Assembly (NCBI RefSeq): GCF_036825535.1
Contig: NZ_CP098812.1
Location: 2,356,001-2,420,000, forward strand
DNA length: 64,000 bases
Origin: Parasalinivibrio latis
Lineage (GTDB): Bacteria > Pseudomonadota > Gammaproteobacteria > Enterobacterales > Vibrionaceae
Direction: 5' to 3'
Below the pieces are notes generated by a model. It ran no database searches. It saw only the letters and a program-made list of their open reading frames with translations, and was not told where the DNA came from. Positions 51,039 through 60,364 of this stretch are shown piece after piece. The first letter of the stretch is position 1. Every line of letters begins with the position of its first letter. The translations under genes were made by a program, and so were the position numbers.

Positions 51039-52145
51039 TTAGCGGCCGGATACACCCTCATCCAATGCATCAAATCGCATGATCTTGAATTCACCTTTAG
51101 TATCGTCTTTCCCACTATTTAATACCGGTGAACGATGGAGTTCATTGACCGTCACATAAATCTTGTGGTCCGGTCCATACGCAAAGCCATCCGGCCAGGA
51201 AATGTCATCGCGGGCATACAAGGTTTCATAATTACCATTCGGACGAATAACGCCGATGGAGTCATCAGTAATGGAAGTAACATAAACATTACCTCCACCA
51301 TCGACAGTTGACCCGTCTGAAATAGGCTTGCTCCCGTAGTTTTCAACCCGCATTGCCAGCTCATCGTCCGTCAAAGAAAAATCAAGCAAGTCTGACGTTT
51401 TGATTCGATACATTGAAGAAGCCGTCATAGGCGCAAAATACACCCAGGTATCTGTTGGATCGACAGTAATTGGGTTTGCACCAATTTTCGCAGGCGCTTC
51501 ACCAAGCATGACAACTTTACCGTCAATTACCATTTTCTTATCTTCCGGTCGTGTAAAGTCTGAACCCTCCAGAACCCTTCTTGCCTGGCCAGTATCTAAA
51601 TTTACAACAATTAACGCGGAAGTATCAGCAGACGCAGTATCTGTAATATATATCGCTTCGTGGGTACGATCGACCGCCAGATCGTTGAGAAAAGAAGTGG
51701 GTTTGGTAATAGGCGCTCCCAAGTATACAACACGGTGAAGAGACTCATTTGTGGTATCCCAACCCACAATACGGCCACTGTGAGTTTGAGTTTGTGCGTC
51801 TAACATCCAAAGTATCCCCTGCCGATCTGCACGTAAGCCAAGGACACCATTTAGTCCCGGACCGTCTCCTTCGGGTATCTTTGCCCAATCACTATTGGGA
51901 TACGGTGTAACAGCTCCTCCGGCTTTAACCTCTACGACCCTGATATCTTTACCATAGAATTCATGCACACTCATAAACATCCTACCCGACGGCGCAATTG
52001 CAATATTGCCGGGGGGTACCTCCGTTCCAAACGAATAGAGAGTTTCAATCTCCCCTGCGGGTATCCTTTCTGATGCCATCAAAGCTGAACTTGCCAAACC
52101 TGTGACAAATGCAGCACCAATTGAAATTAGTTTCCTTTTATTCAT
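51039..52145 (-). CDS. Exported royal-jelly/yellow-like (MRJP) beta-propeller protein
   Basis: A 368-residue exported protein with signal peptide (about residues 1-24, ending MA-SE). It follows the MRJP/yellow family: VPPGNIAIAPSGRMFMSVHEF, LNGVLGLRADRQGILWMLDA, FLNDLAVDRTHEAIYITDTA, ANPITVDPTDTWVYFAPMTASSMYRI, and SWPDGFAYGPDHKIYVTVN. Bacterial members are often annotated as dopachrome-tautomerase-related or SMP-30-like hydrolases; activity is unproven. Control by the divergent LysR gene is strongly suggested by a T-N11-A box in between. Confidence 0.85.
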   Translation of the reverse strand: MNKRKLISIGAAFVTGLASSALMASERIPAGEIETLYSFGTEVPPGNIAIAPSGRMFMSVHEFYGKDIRVVEVKAGGAVTPYPNSDWAKIPEGDGPGLNGVLGLRADRQGILWMLDAQTQTHSGRIVGWDTTNESLHRVVYLGAPITKPTSFLNDLAVDRTHEAIYITDTASADTSALIVVNLDTGQARRVLEGSDFTRPEDKKMVIDGKVVMLGEAPAKIGANPITVDPTDTWVYFAPMTASSMYRIKTSDLLDFSLTDDELAMRVENYGSKPISDGSTVDGGGNVYVTSITDDSIGVIRPNGNYETLYARDDISWPDGFAYGPDHKIYVTVNELHRSPVLNSGKDDTKGEFKIMRFDALDEGVSGR

Positions 52146-52186
52146 GTCTTACTCCATGATTAAAAAATGCCATTAACCCTAGGTGA

Positions 52187-52215
52187 AATAAAGTTGGCGC
52201 GTTAAAAACTTTATT
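52187..52215. promoter_or_regulatory. LysR-type operator (T-N11-A) between MRJP and LysR genes
   Basis: AATAAAGTT (52187-52195), 11 nt, AACTTTATT (52207-52215): a perfect 9-bp dyad giving the canonical T-N11-A LysR box. It lies 42 bp upstream of the MRJP start and 59 bp upstream of the LysR start, so both could be regulated. Confidence 0.8.
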
Positions 52216-52273
52216 CTTTCACTCAAGCCTACTCAATTAGGTAAATATCGAATGCAGGATTTGAAGATTTCGA

Positions 52274-53164
52274 ATGTATAACATTGAAGATTTAAAGGCC
52301 TTTGTAGCAGTCATAGACAAACAGGGAATTACCGCTGCTGCAAAACACCTGAATCTGGCAGCGGCCACTGTCAGCCACAGAATCAGTAAACTGGAAAAAC
52401 ACTTAGGTGTTCAGTTAATTCACCGAGATAGCCGCCATTTTTCATCCACGTCAGAAGGTGATATTTTTTATCGGCGTATTCTCATTACACTGGCAAGCAT
52501 TGAAGAAGCGGAAAGTGCAATTGGACTGGGAGAATCAAGTATTAAAGGTAATATATCCCTGACTCTTCCACCTTGGGTATTGGCGAAATATATAATCCCA
52601 AATCTACAACAGTTTTTATCTACGTACCCCGACATTTCTATTCAGTTTTACTCCACCGACCGTATGACCAATATTATTGAAGAAGGAATAGACGCAGCAA
52701 TCCGTGTGGGGCAACTGGCAGACAGTAATTTGCTGGCACAAAAGCTGGCAGACAACGACCGCATTCTCTGCGCATCCCCGGATTATCTCATGCGTTACGG
52801 GACACCCGATTCTCCAGAAATATTGGTTCAGCACAATTGGGTTTGCTTACCATGGCAGGATACATGGGTGGTAAAAGACAAGAGTGGAAATGCACTTCCT
52901 GTAAAAGGTAACCGAAGGGTCACGGTCTCTGATTCAAATTCACTTACGGAGTCCGCTATTGCAGGCCTTGGGGTTACCATCAAATCCCGGCTGGCTATAT
53001 GTGAAGCGTTAGCGGAAGGTACACTTGTAGAAGTAATGCCGAAACAACTCTTTAACGAAAAAGCACCGGTATGGCTGCTTCGTGCCCCTCAGGGAACCCG
53101 CTCACGCAAGCTGGCATTATTTTTTGAATTCATTAAATCTGCATTCCAGAACACCCCATATTAA
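52274..53164 (+). CDS. LysR-family transcriptional regulator
   Basis: A 296-residue LysR protein. Helix-turn-helix at residues 1-60: IEDLKAFVAVIDKQGITAAAKHLNLAAATVSHRISKLEKHLG region. Effector domain from about 90, with GNISLTLPPWVLAKYIIP and GLGVTIKSRLAICEAL. Similar to the DsdC/CrgA-like group that controls oxidoreductase neighbours. Divergent from the MRJP-like gene with an ideal operator dyad between them. Confidence 0.9.
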   Translation: MYNIEDLKAFVAVIDKQGITAAAKHLNLAAATVSHRISKLEKHLGVQLIHRDSRHFSSTSEGDIFYRRILITLASIEEAESAIGLGESSIKGNISLTLPPWVLAKYIIPNLQQFLSTYPDISIQFYSTDRMTNIIEEGIDAAIRVGQLADSNLLAQKLADNDRILCASPDYLMRYGTPDSPEILVQHNWVCLPWQDTWVVKDKSGNALPVKGNRRVTVSDSNSLTESAIAGLGVTIKSRLAICEALAEGTLVEVMPKQLFNEKAPVWLLRAPQGTRSRKLALFFEFIKSAFQNTPY

Positions 53165-53165
53165 A

Positions 53166-53188
53166 AAGCCCGCCGGTCTGGCGGGCTT
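53166..53188. terminator. Bidirectional terminator, LysR / M28 peptidase
   Basis: Stem AAGCCCGCC / GGCGGGCTT with a 5-nt loop, A- and T-rich flanks on both sides, between convergent genes. Confidence 0.85.
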
Positions 53189-53210
53189 GAATTACTTACC
53201 GGTACAGTGA

Positions 53211-55001
53211 TTACTCACGATCCTGGTCAAAGTCACCATGGAAGTGACCGTGGTCAGCATCTTCCCTGCTGGCCGCTTTGATCTGATCACCTATACGGTG
53301 TTTCTGGGTAGGTGCTTCCAGACTACGAAGGCCAAACGGCTGCGCTTCAGCTTCCGGTTTAGGCGGGAACAACTGCTCACTCATCGCATAGTAGGTTGTC
53401 ACATAGGAAAGTGACCGGGTATTGGTGACAAGAGCTTGGTGGCTCACGTTAGTGAAATCATCACACGCCTGGTGGTAACACTTGTCATAGGCCACACCGG
53501 CTTCACCGCCAAAGTCCACAGCTTCCTGCTCAGATTTCACACGCTCTGCACCGGTGAACAAACCACCAAATGCAACACCCCACTGAGCAAAACCGGCGTA
53601 GTCTGAACGGTTGGAAAGAGCCTGCGGTACGGTTTTTTCACCGGCGTTATCGAAGAACTCGTTGAACAGGCTTTCAATATCAGACGTACCATACGGCGGC
53701 TCAAAATCACCGGGATAAGCATTGTCTGGACTGTCCTTGGTATCAGACAAGTCTCCGTCCATCACACCGAAGATATAGTTAGGTGAGCCGATCATGTCGA
53801 AGTTCAGGTATAGCTTCACATTGTTCAGTTCACCATAACGTGCATCAACCAGCTCCCACTGCGCGTCTGTCAGTTGGGAGGGGTCATCCAGTCCAAGCTC
53901 ATCCAGAATTTGCTGAACAGCCTCATCATAAATAGGTGAGAAAAGTTCGTCGGTGTAGTAGTTTGACCCCACCAACCCCGCTTCCTCTGCCGCCCACCAG
54001 GCAAACCGAACCTTGTTCTTTGGTTTCACCTTCATCTTTTTCAGTGCAGTCGCATACTCCAGCAAGCCTGCAGTGCCTGATCCGTTGTCGTTGATGCCCG
54101 GCCCTTCCGGAACAGAATCCAGGTGGGCTCCCAGCATAACTACCTGATCCGGATTTCCTTTCCGCGTTTCAGCGAGCAGATTATGCGTAACGATATTTTC
54201 ATCTTTCACTGCGATAGCCAGCTCTGCAGAATATTCAGCGCCACCCTGCAGCGCATCATACCAGCCCTTACCCAGGTCGAACCTTGCACCGAATGCTGGG
54301 ATGGTTACTTCGGTATCGCTGCCCAGCGTTCCGTTTACCACACCTTTGCGGCCGTCACTGTTCCCTTGGTTAAATACAATCACAGCAACAGCGCCTGCTG
54401 CCTCAGCGTTTGACGCTTTGGTATCAAAGGTACAGGCCCCACGTTGAATGACCGCAACCTTCCCACTGACGTCGACTCCGTCAAAGTCCGAAGCCTCACA
54501 GCCATCTGAACTGTCGTAATCCGGGGAATCAAAATCAAAATCGGGTGTAACAAAAGCGATAGGTGCACTGACAGTGCCATTGGACCCGCCGGAATATGAC
54601 ATGGCTGCATAGTCTGCCGGAGTATCATCATCTGCATCACGAATATGCACCAGCATTTGGCCATTAACTGCAAGACTTGTATTCGCAAGTTCGACCCAAC
54701 TGCGAAAATCCAGTTCCTGCGTCCATACCTTGTAACCCATCTTGCGCATCTTTTTCTTGATGTACTCAATTGAGTTTTCATAGCCTTCTGAACCTGCTGC
54801 CCGGGTGGTTGATGAACCATCCTCGGTCGGTGTAGCACGTACCTCCAAATCGGTAAGAATTCTGACTAACCGTTTTTCTTTAACAGCCTGACTGACCTGA
54901 TCTGCTACCCATCGCGGATCATCCCAAAGACAGCCGGCTAACAACGCCGAACTGACCGCGACAGTAACCACTGATTTATTAAATATTTTTTTGATAAGCA
55001 T
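53211..55001 (-). CDS. M28 zinc aminopeptidase with PA domain, lipoprotein
   Basis: A 596-residue exported peptidase. Lipobox SALLAGC gives the lipidated Cys at about residue 24. A PA domain insertion (about 130-275) shows VDVSGKVAVIQRGACTFDTKA and AGAVAVIVFNQ. The M28 zinc site: LGAHLDSVPEG (His, Asp), GINDNGSGTAGLLE (bridging Asp), WWAAEEAGLVGS (catalytic and ligand Glu), LNFDMIGSP (Asp) and YHQACD (His). It matches aminopeptidase S/Y-type enzymes. The C-terminal tail is rich in His and Asp (DADHGHFHGDFDQD), unusual and perhaps metal binding. Also unusual is the acidic stretch near residues 150-165. Confidence 0.92.
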   Translation of the reverse strand: MLIKKIFNKSVVTVAVSSALLAGCLWDDPRWVADQVSQAVKEKRLVRILTDLEVRATPTEDGSSTTRAAGSEGYENSIEYIKKKMRKMGYKVWTQELDFRSWVELANTSLAVNGQMLVHIRDADDDTPADYAAMSYSGGSNGTVSAPIAFVTPDFDFDSPDYDSSDGCEASDFDGVDVSGKVAVIQRGACTFDTKASNAEAAGAVAVIVFNQGNSDGRKGVVNGTLGSDTEVTIPAFGARFDLGKGWYDALQGGAEYSAELAIAVKDENIVTHNLLAETRKGNPDQVVMLGAHLDSVPEGPGINDNGSGTAGLLEYATALKKMKVKPKNKVRFAWWAAEEAGLVGSNYYTDELFSPIYDEAVQQILDELGLDDPSQLTDAQWELVDARYGELNNVKLYLNFDMIGSPNYIFGVMDGDLSDTKDSPDNAYPGDFEPPYGTSDIESLFNEFFDNAGEKTVPQALSNRSDYAGFAQWGVAFGGLFTGAERVKSEQEAVDFGGEAGVAYDKCYHQACDDFTNVSHQALVTNTRSLSYVTTYYAMSEQLFPPKPEAEAQPFGLRSLEAPTQKHRIGDQIKAASREDADHGHFHGDFDQDRE

Positions 55002-55684
55002 GTTGGTTTTCCCTGTTGAGTAACCGACAACAGTGAATCACCCAAATAATTAGACAGACAATCAATTCAATTCTCGAAAAAACCGAGAGATGATCTTTCT
55101 TCAAATTTCTTAATAGTTAGGTTAGACAAATTGCACGAAAGCTGTGATTTCGAGTCAGATATAAACAGATTTATTCACTATAAATTAAAGTAAATACTAA
55201 AATACATAACTACAAATAGAAAATTATTTGGTTGCTTATTCTAAATTATCCCTGAGATACAAAATGGAAAATGAATAATAACGCGTGACGAATAACATTA
55301 AAATTCTTTGGAAATCATCCTCTCGTTTAAATTTATCCCCTCAACCTAAAGTTTTCAGCAACCGCAATATAAGTTACATGTTTAAGACACTTTGATGTTA
55401 TTCATGCCATGGTTAATTTTTGGCATAAAGTAATCCAGATTTTTTGTGCTTCAGCAGACCAGAAAACTGTATGCGCTAATGCGTCATTTCACACAGATCT
55501 TCATCTCCTTTTATTTCCGTTCGGTTAATTCCTTTGCTTAATAGATGTGTGTGCTGTCACAACTTCACAGGTATATTTCATATCGGGGTCAATATTCTTA
55601 TCAGTGAGACACAGAAGTATGCAATTGGCAGGTTACCGTTTTAGATGATCTCATCGGAGGTCTTATCACCTAAAGGAGTAATAA
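55002..55684. other. Long AT-rich intergenic region before lipA
   Basis: About 680 bp with no plausible gene. It must hold promoters for the M28 peptidase (reverse) and lipA (forward), but no clear consensus could be read. A small stem CTCG/CGAG is at about 55073-55092. Strongly AT-rich compared with the genes on each side. Confidence 0.45.
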
Positions 55685-56632
55685 ATGAAAAAAACAGGGA
55701 TAATTCTGCTCTCATTACTTCTGTGGCCGGTGTTTGGTTGGACATCTTCCAGCACCTCTTCCCTATCTTCATCAAAGGGATACACAGAAACACGTTACCC
55801 TATAATACTGGTTCATGGTCTGTTTGGTTTTGATAACATTGCAGGCATCGACTATTTCTACGGTATTCCCCGTGCGCTCAGCCGCAGTGGGGCCAAGGTC
55901 TATGTCGCTCAGGTTTCTGCTACCAACAGTAACGAAGCACGTGGGGAACAACTGCTTCGCCAGGTCAGAAAGATCAGGGCAATTACCGGTGCATCCAAGG
56001 TTAATCTCATTGGTCACAGTCAAGGTGCACCAACAACACGTTATGTGGCATCGGTTGCCCCCCAGTATGTAGCGTCCGTAACCACTATTGGTGGAGTGAA
56101 CTTCGGTTCAGAATTTGCCGATGCCGTGCGTAAGTCGTTACGTCCTGGATCAGCCGGAGAAGCCTCAGTTGCTGGTGTAACCAAAGCATTTGCGTCGTTT
56201 GTCAGTGCCATTTCCGGTAGCCCTAACCTGCCACAGAATCCGGTAAAAGCATTGAACTCATTAACTTCCGCGGGTATGAAGAAATTCAATCGACGTTATC
56301 CTGAAGGCTTGCCTTCAAACCGTTGTGGCCAGGGGTCTCTTGTTGCAAGCAATGGCGTTTATTATTTTTCCTGGTCCGGGACAGCAAACAAAACGAATGT
56401 CCTAGATATTTCTGACATAGCCATGTCAGTGACAGGGAAGTTCTTCTCTGAACCCAACGACGGACTCGTGGGCCGTTGTGCGACACACCTTGGGCGGGTA
56501 ATCCGAGACGACTACCGGATGAACCACCTGGATGAGGTAAATCAACTCCTCGGCATTCACCATGTGTTTGAAACGGATCCGGTAACACTTTACCGCCAGC
56601 ACGCTAACCGACTGCAACAATACGGGTTATAA
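55685..56632 (+). CDS. lipA: Extracellular triacylglycerol lipase
   Basis: A 315-residue family I lipase. Signal peptide of about 19-25 residues. RYPIILVHGLFGFD is the oxyanion segment, the nucleophile Ser is in IGHSQGAPTTRY, the Asp in EPNDGLVGRC and the His in YRMNHLDEVNQ. Two Cys (NRCGQGS and GRCATHLG) should form the conserved disulfide. Such lipases need a membrane-bound foldase and then leave by type II secretion. The foldase gene begins 1 nt after the lipA stop. AAAGGAG precedes ATG 55685. Confidence 0.95.
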   Translation: MKKTGIILLSLLLWPVFGWTSSSTSSLSSSKGYTETRYPIILVHGLFGFDNIAGIDYFYGIPRALSRSGAKVYVAQVSATNSNEARGEQLLRQVRKIRAITGASKVNLIGHSQGAPTTRYVASVAPQYVASVTTIGGVNFGSEFADAVRKSLRPGSAGEASVAGVTKAFASFVSAISGSPNLPQNPVKALNSLTSAGMKKFNRRYPEGLPSNRCGQGSLVASNGVYYFSWSGTANKTNVLDISDIAMSVTGKFFSEPNDGLVGRCATHLGRVIRDDYRMNHLDEVNQLLGIHHVFETDPVTLYRQHANRLQQYGL

Positions 56633-56633
56633 A

Positions 56634-57485
56634 ATGAAGCCAGCCACTACAACACTACTACTGGTAGTAGCTGCTACCCTGGCAGTTTATATCTGGCAGG
56701 GCAAGCAGCCTGAACAGGTACAACAACTCCGAGCTGAGTCGCAACAGGATACGCGAATCGATACAACAACTCTCGGTGATACCCTCGCTTATTTCTCCTC
56801 AGCATTGGGGGAGGCAACCATGGAAGATATTGAGAAAAATGTAATGAACTTCGCCAGGCAGCAAGGTGAGACCATATTGGATGAAGAGCTCTTTGCCCGT
56901 TTTCAGGAATATAAAAAAGCATTAATGACCATTGATCCAGGTTACCAAACGACTTCACTGTCACTGGATGAGCTTTGGAGTCTGCACGATAAATTAATCG
57001 CTATGCAAGCCCGGTATTTCTCAATTGAAGAACAGGAAAGCCTATTTGGTGCCGAAAACAGGGAGCGTACCCAATCACTGGAGAAAATGGCTATTCGCGA
57101 GCAGTTTGACGATGAAGAAGCATTTCATCAGGCTTGGGAAGATGAACTTTTTCAGCATTCCCCAGAAGACGCTGCTGCTTACCGCCGACAGACACTACTA
57201 TCCCGCCTGAATAAGAATGCAACCGGCGATACACAGGACACTCATCTCACGCGCGTGGAATTGGTTGGTGAGCAAGCCGCAGAACGGCTTCGGATACTTG
57301 ACGAAGAAACGGCTCGTTTTGAGGAAACATTGGACGCTTACCTTCAGGCCAGGGTTGATATTCTTGACAACCTTTCACTGTCAGACGCAGAAAAAGAAGA
57401 TTTGGTTTTAGCGTTGCGTAGCCAATATTTTGATGAAAGTGAACATCGCCGCATTAAAGCACTGGAGAATATTCGGGATCACTAA
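56634..57485 (+). CDS. lifO: Lipase chaperone (LifO/LipB), atypical motif
   Basis: A 283-residue lipase-specific foldase. N-terminal membrane anchor (about residues 3-20), linker, then helical folding domain. The segment TLGDTLAYFSSALGE (about 46-60) aligns with the family's RxxFDY motif region followed by the FLSALGE-like block, but Arg, Phe and Asp are replaced by Gly, Leu and Ala. LFARFQEYKKAL and ALRSQYFDESEHRRIKAL are typical helices of the C-terminal domain. Coupled to lipA with one base between stop and start. Identity is secure; motif loss is notable. Confidence 0.9.
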   Translation: MKPATTTLLLVVAATLAVYIWQGKQPEQVQQLRAESQQDTRIDTTTLGDTLAYFSSALGEATMEDIEKNVMNFARQQGETILDEELFARFQEYKKALMTIDPGYQTTSLSLDELWSLHDKLIAMQARYFSIEEQESLFGAENRERTQSLEKMAIREQFDDEEAFHQAWEDELFQHSPEDAAAYRRQTLLSRLNKNATGDTQDTHLTRVELVGEQAAERLRILDEETARFEETLDAYLQARVDILDNLSLSDAEKEDLVLALRSQYFDESEHRRIKALENIRDH

Positions 57486-57652
57486 TGCATGAGTATTTCA
57501 CTGAATTTCGCTTTTTATATGGCAAATTTTCAAATCTCACTTATGCAATATGATGAATTTTATGGTGTTTTAATTGACCTTTCAATTGACAGAATACTTA
57601 ATAAATTTATGATCACCCTTGAAAGCAGGAATCGCAGTTAGCAGGATTGACG

Positions 57653-58900
57653 GTGCAAAAAGTGTTGGTGGTAGAGGACAGCCTGCCATTTAAGAAGCTG
57701 TTGGAAAGAGAATTGTTCCATGGAGGGTACGAGCCAGTCGTTGCTACGTCAATTGCTGAAGCCGAAGCCATCCTGAATTCATCAACGGATTTCCTCTGTG
57801 CGATTCTTGACTATTGCCTTCCTGACGGTGCTGACGGAGAAGTTATCGATCTATGCCTGTCGATGAATATCAAGGTAATCGTCCTCACAAGCATCATGGA
57901 CGACAGCACCCGCGAAAAAGTGCTGGCAAAGCCGGTTATTGATTACATTCCCAAAGACACCCGTGCCTGCGTGGATTTTATCGTCCCGTTGCTCCGCCGT
58001 CTGGAAAAAAACCATGGCCACAAAGTACTCGTTGCCGACGATTCCCTGATGGCGCGTCGCTATATAACCAATCTACTCGAACGGCAAAACTTGCGGGTTG
58101 TTGAAGCGTGTGATGGTTTGGAGGCACTTGAGTACCTGGAGTCAGACCCGGAAATCAGCCTGGTTATCTCTGATTACAATATGCCAAAAATGGACGGTAT
58201 TGCCTTTATCAGAAGCGCACGCATGCGTCTTCGCCACCGTCGGCTGGCTATTATCGGCCTTTCTGCCAGCGACGAGCATGCCTTGACTGCAAAGTTCCTG
58301 AAAGTTGGTGCAAACGATTTTCTTACCAAACCACTCAACCAGGAAGAGTTTTACTGCCGCTTGCATTCCACCCTGAATGCGCTTGACGCAGAACGACAGG
58401 CTTTCCAGCTGGCCAACACAGATTATCTGACTGGTTGCTGGAACCGTCGTTATTTCTTTGAACACCCGATGACAAAGAAGCACAACCCGGATATGTGCCT
58501 TGCTATTTTGGATCTCGACAATTTCAAACACCTCAACGACGCTTTTGGGCACTTGGCTGGTGATCAAGTGTTGAAGTCTTTTGCCAAACTACTGACAGAA
58601 CATTTCCCTGATGACCTGATTTGTCGATTTGGCGGCGAAGAATTCTGCGTGCTGACTGAATGCAACATCGCAGAATTTGAAAAACAGATGTTTAAGGTAC
58701 TCAGTAAAGTAAGGGAAAAAGTGGTTCACTGGGGTGAGCACTACATCACTTTTACACTCAGCGCCGGAATTGCCACCGGGTCAACGGATATCCAACGCCT
58801 GCTACAGTATGCTGACAATGCCTTATACCGTGCTAAAACTGCTGGACGAAACCGAATCAAACTGGCCGTAACCAACCAGACTGTTTTAGAAATTGACTAA
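57653..58900 (+). CDS. REC-REC-GGDEF diguanylate cyclase response regulator
   Basis: A 415-residue response regulator. REC1 (about 2-120) has VLVVEDS and CAILDYCLPDG with the phospho-Asp; REC2 (about 124-245) has KVLVADDSLMARR and LVISDYNMPKMDG, and a conserved TKPL Lys. GGDEF domain (about 260-410): DYLTGCWNRRYF, LDLDNFKHLNDAFGHLAGD, and CRFGGEEFCVLT, an intact active site. The upstream inhibitory RxxD is absent (FPDD), so product inhibition is unlikely. GTG 57653 with GCAGGA at 6 nt is preferred to TTG 57647. Directly upstream of the pilin cluster. Confidence 0.93.
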   Translation: MQKVLVVEDSLPFKKLLERELFHGGYEPVVATSIAEAEAILNSSTDFLCAILDYCLPDGADGEVIDLCLSMNIKVIVLTSIMDDSTREKVLAKPVIDYIPKDTRACVDFIVPLLRRLEKNHGHKVLVADDSLMARRYITNLLERQNLRVVEACDGLEALEYLESDPEISLVISDYNMPKMDGIAFIRSARMRLRHRRLAIIGLSASDEHALTAKFLKVGANDFLTKPLNQEEFYCRLHSTLNALDAERQAFQLANTDYLTGCWNRRYFFEHPMTKKHNPDMCLAILDLDNFKHLNDAFGHLAGDQVLKSFAKLLTEHFPDDLICRFGGEEFCVLTECNIAEFEKQMFKVLSKVREKVVHWGEHYITFTLSAGIATGSTDIQRLLQYADNALYRAKTAGRNRIKLAVTNQTVLEID

Positions 58901-58986
58901 TTCTCCCATACTCATCCTGTCACTTAAAAGGCCCCGCAAATCAGTGCAATACTAATACAAATACCTTTTAAAACCGGGGGACTGGT

Positions 58987-59496
58987 TTGCCGTATTCAAA
59001 GGGATTTACGTTAGTTGAACTCGTAATGGTCATTGTGATTTTGGGTATACTGTCTGTCACAGCAGCCCCCAAATTTCTTGATTTTTCTTCTGATGCGAGA
59101 CGTGCAACCGTAAAGGGATTCCACGGCGCAATGTCAGCCCAGGTATCCATGCTTAATGCCACTGCAATGATCGCTGGAAAATCAGGGGATAACGTTACCG
59201 TCCAAACTGATTTCGGCCCTTACCAGTTCTGGCGCGGATACCCGGAGACAAAAAGTGAATCAACAAATCCCAACCGTTACTTCATACAGACATTTATAAA
59301 CCTTGGCACACCAACAACAGAAACTGCTGATAACAGTTCCCGTCAAGCGACACACGGTGATGTAAACATTTATGAAAACAACACGCTTTCACGCATAGGT
59401 TATGGCACCGGAAATTTAGATGCCGGGAAGTGTTATGCGCAGTACCTGCATACAGGTTCAACGGAAGCAGTAACGTATATCGTTGATGGTTGTTGA
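58987..59496 (+). CDS. MSHA-like type IV pilin 1, TTG start
   Basis: A 169-residue prepilin, leader (M)PYSKG then FTLVELVMVIVILGILSV: prepilin-peptidase site, Glu5 and hydrophobic stem. The end AGKCYAQYL...VDGC has two Cys forming the D-loop disulfide. TTG 58987 with GGGGGA 6 nt upstream gives the expected five-residue leader; no ATG is available. Paralogue of the two pilins that follow (shared blocks ATKSES-like TKSESTNP, HGDVNIYENN, RIGYGTGNL). Starts 86 nt after the diguanylate cyclase gene. Confidence 0.9.
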   Translation: MPYSKGFTLVELVMVIVILGILSVTAAPKFLDFSSDARRATVKGFHGAMSAQVSMLNATAMIAGKSGDNVTVQTDFGPYQFWRGYPETKSESTNPNRYFIQTFINLGTPTTETADNSSRQATHGDVNIYENNTLSRIGYGTGNLDAGKCYAQYLHTGSTEAVTYIVDGC

Positions 59497-59597
59497 AAAA
59501 CTCTGACCCAGTATATACACCCCAATTCTTAAAACCTTATTTGATGCAATGCGATAATTCTCCTTATGGACTGAACAAAGATCACCCGGAGTAAAAT

Positions 59598-60107
59598 TTG
59601 AGCACATCAAAGGGGTTCACATTAATCGAATTGGTCGTCGTCATCGTTATTCTTGGAATACTTTCGGTGACAGCAGCCCCCAAGTTTCTTAATTTTACGT
59701 CTGATGCCAAGAAAGCCACGATCAGCGGGTTTAAAGGTGTCATTTCTTCGCAACTATCGATGCTAAATGCAGTTGCAACTATTGAGGGTAAATTGGGGAA
59801 TAACGTAACTGTTAATACAGATTATGGCCTTTTTCAATTCTATCGCGGATATCCAGAGCCAAAAAGTGAATCAACCGACCCTAATAAGTTTTTTGTACAG
59901 ACTTTTATTGATCTTGGGCAGACGGATTCAGAAACGGCAACCAATGATCAGCGAACGGCGGTTCATGGTGACATCAATGTATTCGAAAACAATGATTATT
60001 CCCGTATCGGTTATGGCTCCGGAGATCTGGTGGCGGGTAAATGCTATGTTGAATATTTCCATTCAAGCTCAACAGAGAGCCTGAAAACAGTAACAGATGG
60101 CTGCTAA
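59598..60107 (+). CDS. MSHA-like type IV pilin 2, TTG start
   Basis: A 169-residue prepilin: (M)STSKG then FTLIELVVVIVILGILSV. TTG 59598 is preceded by CGGAG at 6 nt. It shares long blocks with pilin 3 (TDYGLFQFY, QTFIDLG, NDYSR and GYGSG) and ends GKCYVEYF...VTDGC, the likely disulfide pair. MSHA pilins mediate attachment and biofilm formation; assembly would rely on a machine encoded elsewhere. The gap of 101 nt after pilin 1 has its own AT-rich upstream part. Confidence 0.9.
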   Translation: MSTSKGFTLIELVVVIVILGILSVTAAPKFLNFTSDAKKATISGFKGVISSQLSMLNAVATIEGKLGNNVTVNTDYGLFQFYRGYPEPKSESTDPNKFFVQTFIDLGQTDSETATNDQRTAVHGDINVFENNDYSRIGYGSGDLVAGKCYVEYFHSSSTESLKTVTDGC

Positions 60108-60364
60108 ATTCACCGATTGTATTTTACTGACATGGTGTTTTTACACAGATTAATGCGTTATGGATAAGCCATTAAGTACCTCAGATTCGCTTTTATATGA
60201 CATATCCTATGGTGCATCCTGAAAATAATTTGTCTGACCAATAAATAAGTTACAACTCAACATTCCTTGTACTCTTTAATATAAGCTTGAATGCTTAAAA
60301 CTATCTCTAATTCATTGCTACACTTTGAAATGCAATGATGTACTCAGGAATCTTAGAGGTGTTT

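Noticed and set aside
57647..57652. TTG as start of the REC-REC-GGDEF gene
   Set aside because: The ribosome site would abut the codon; GTG 57653 has proper spacing.
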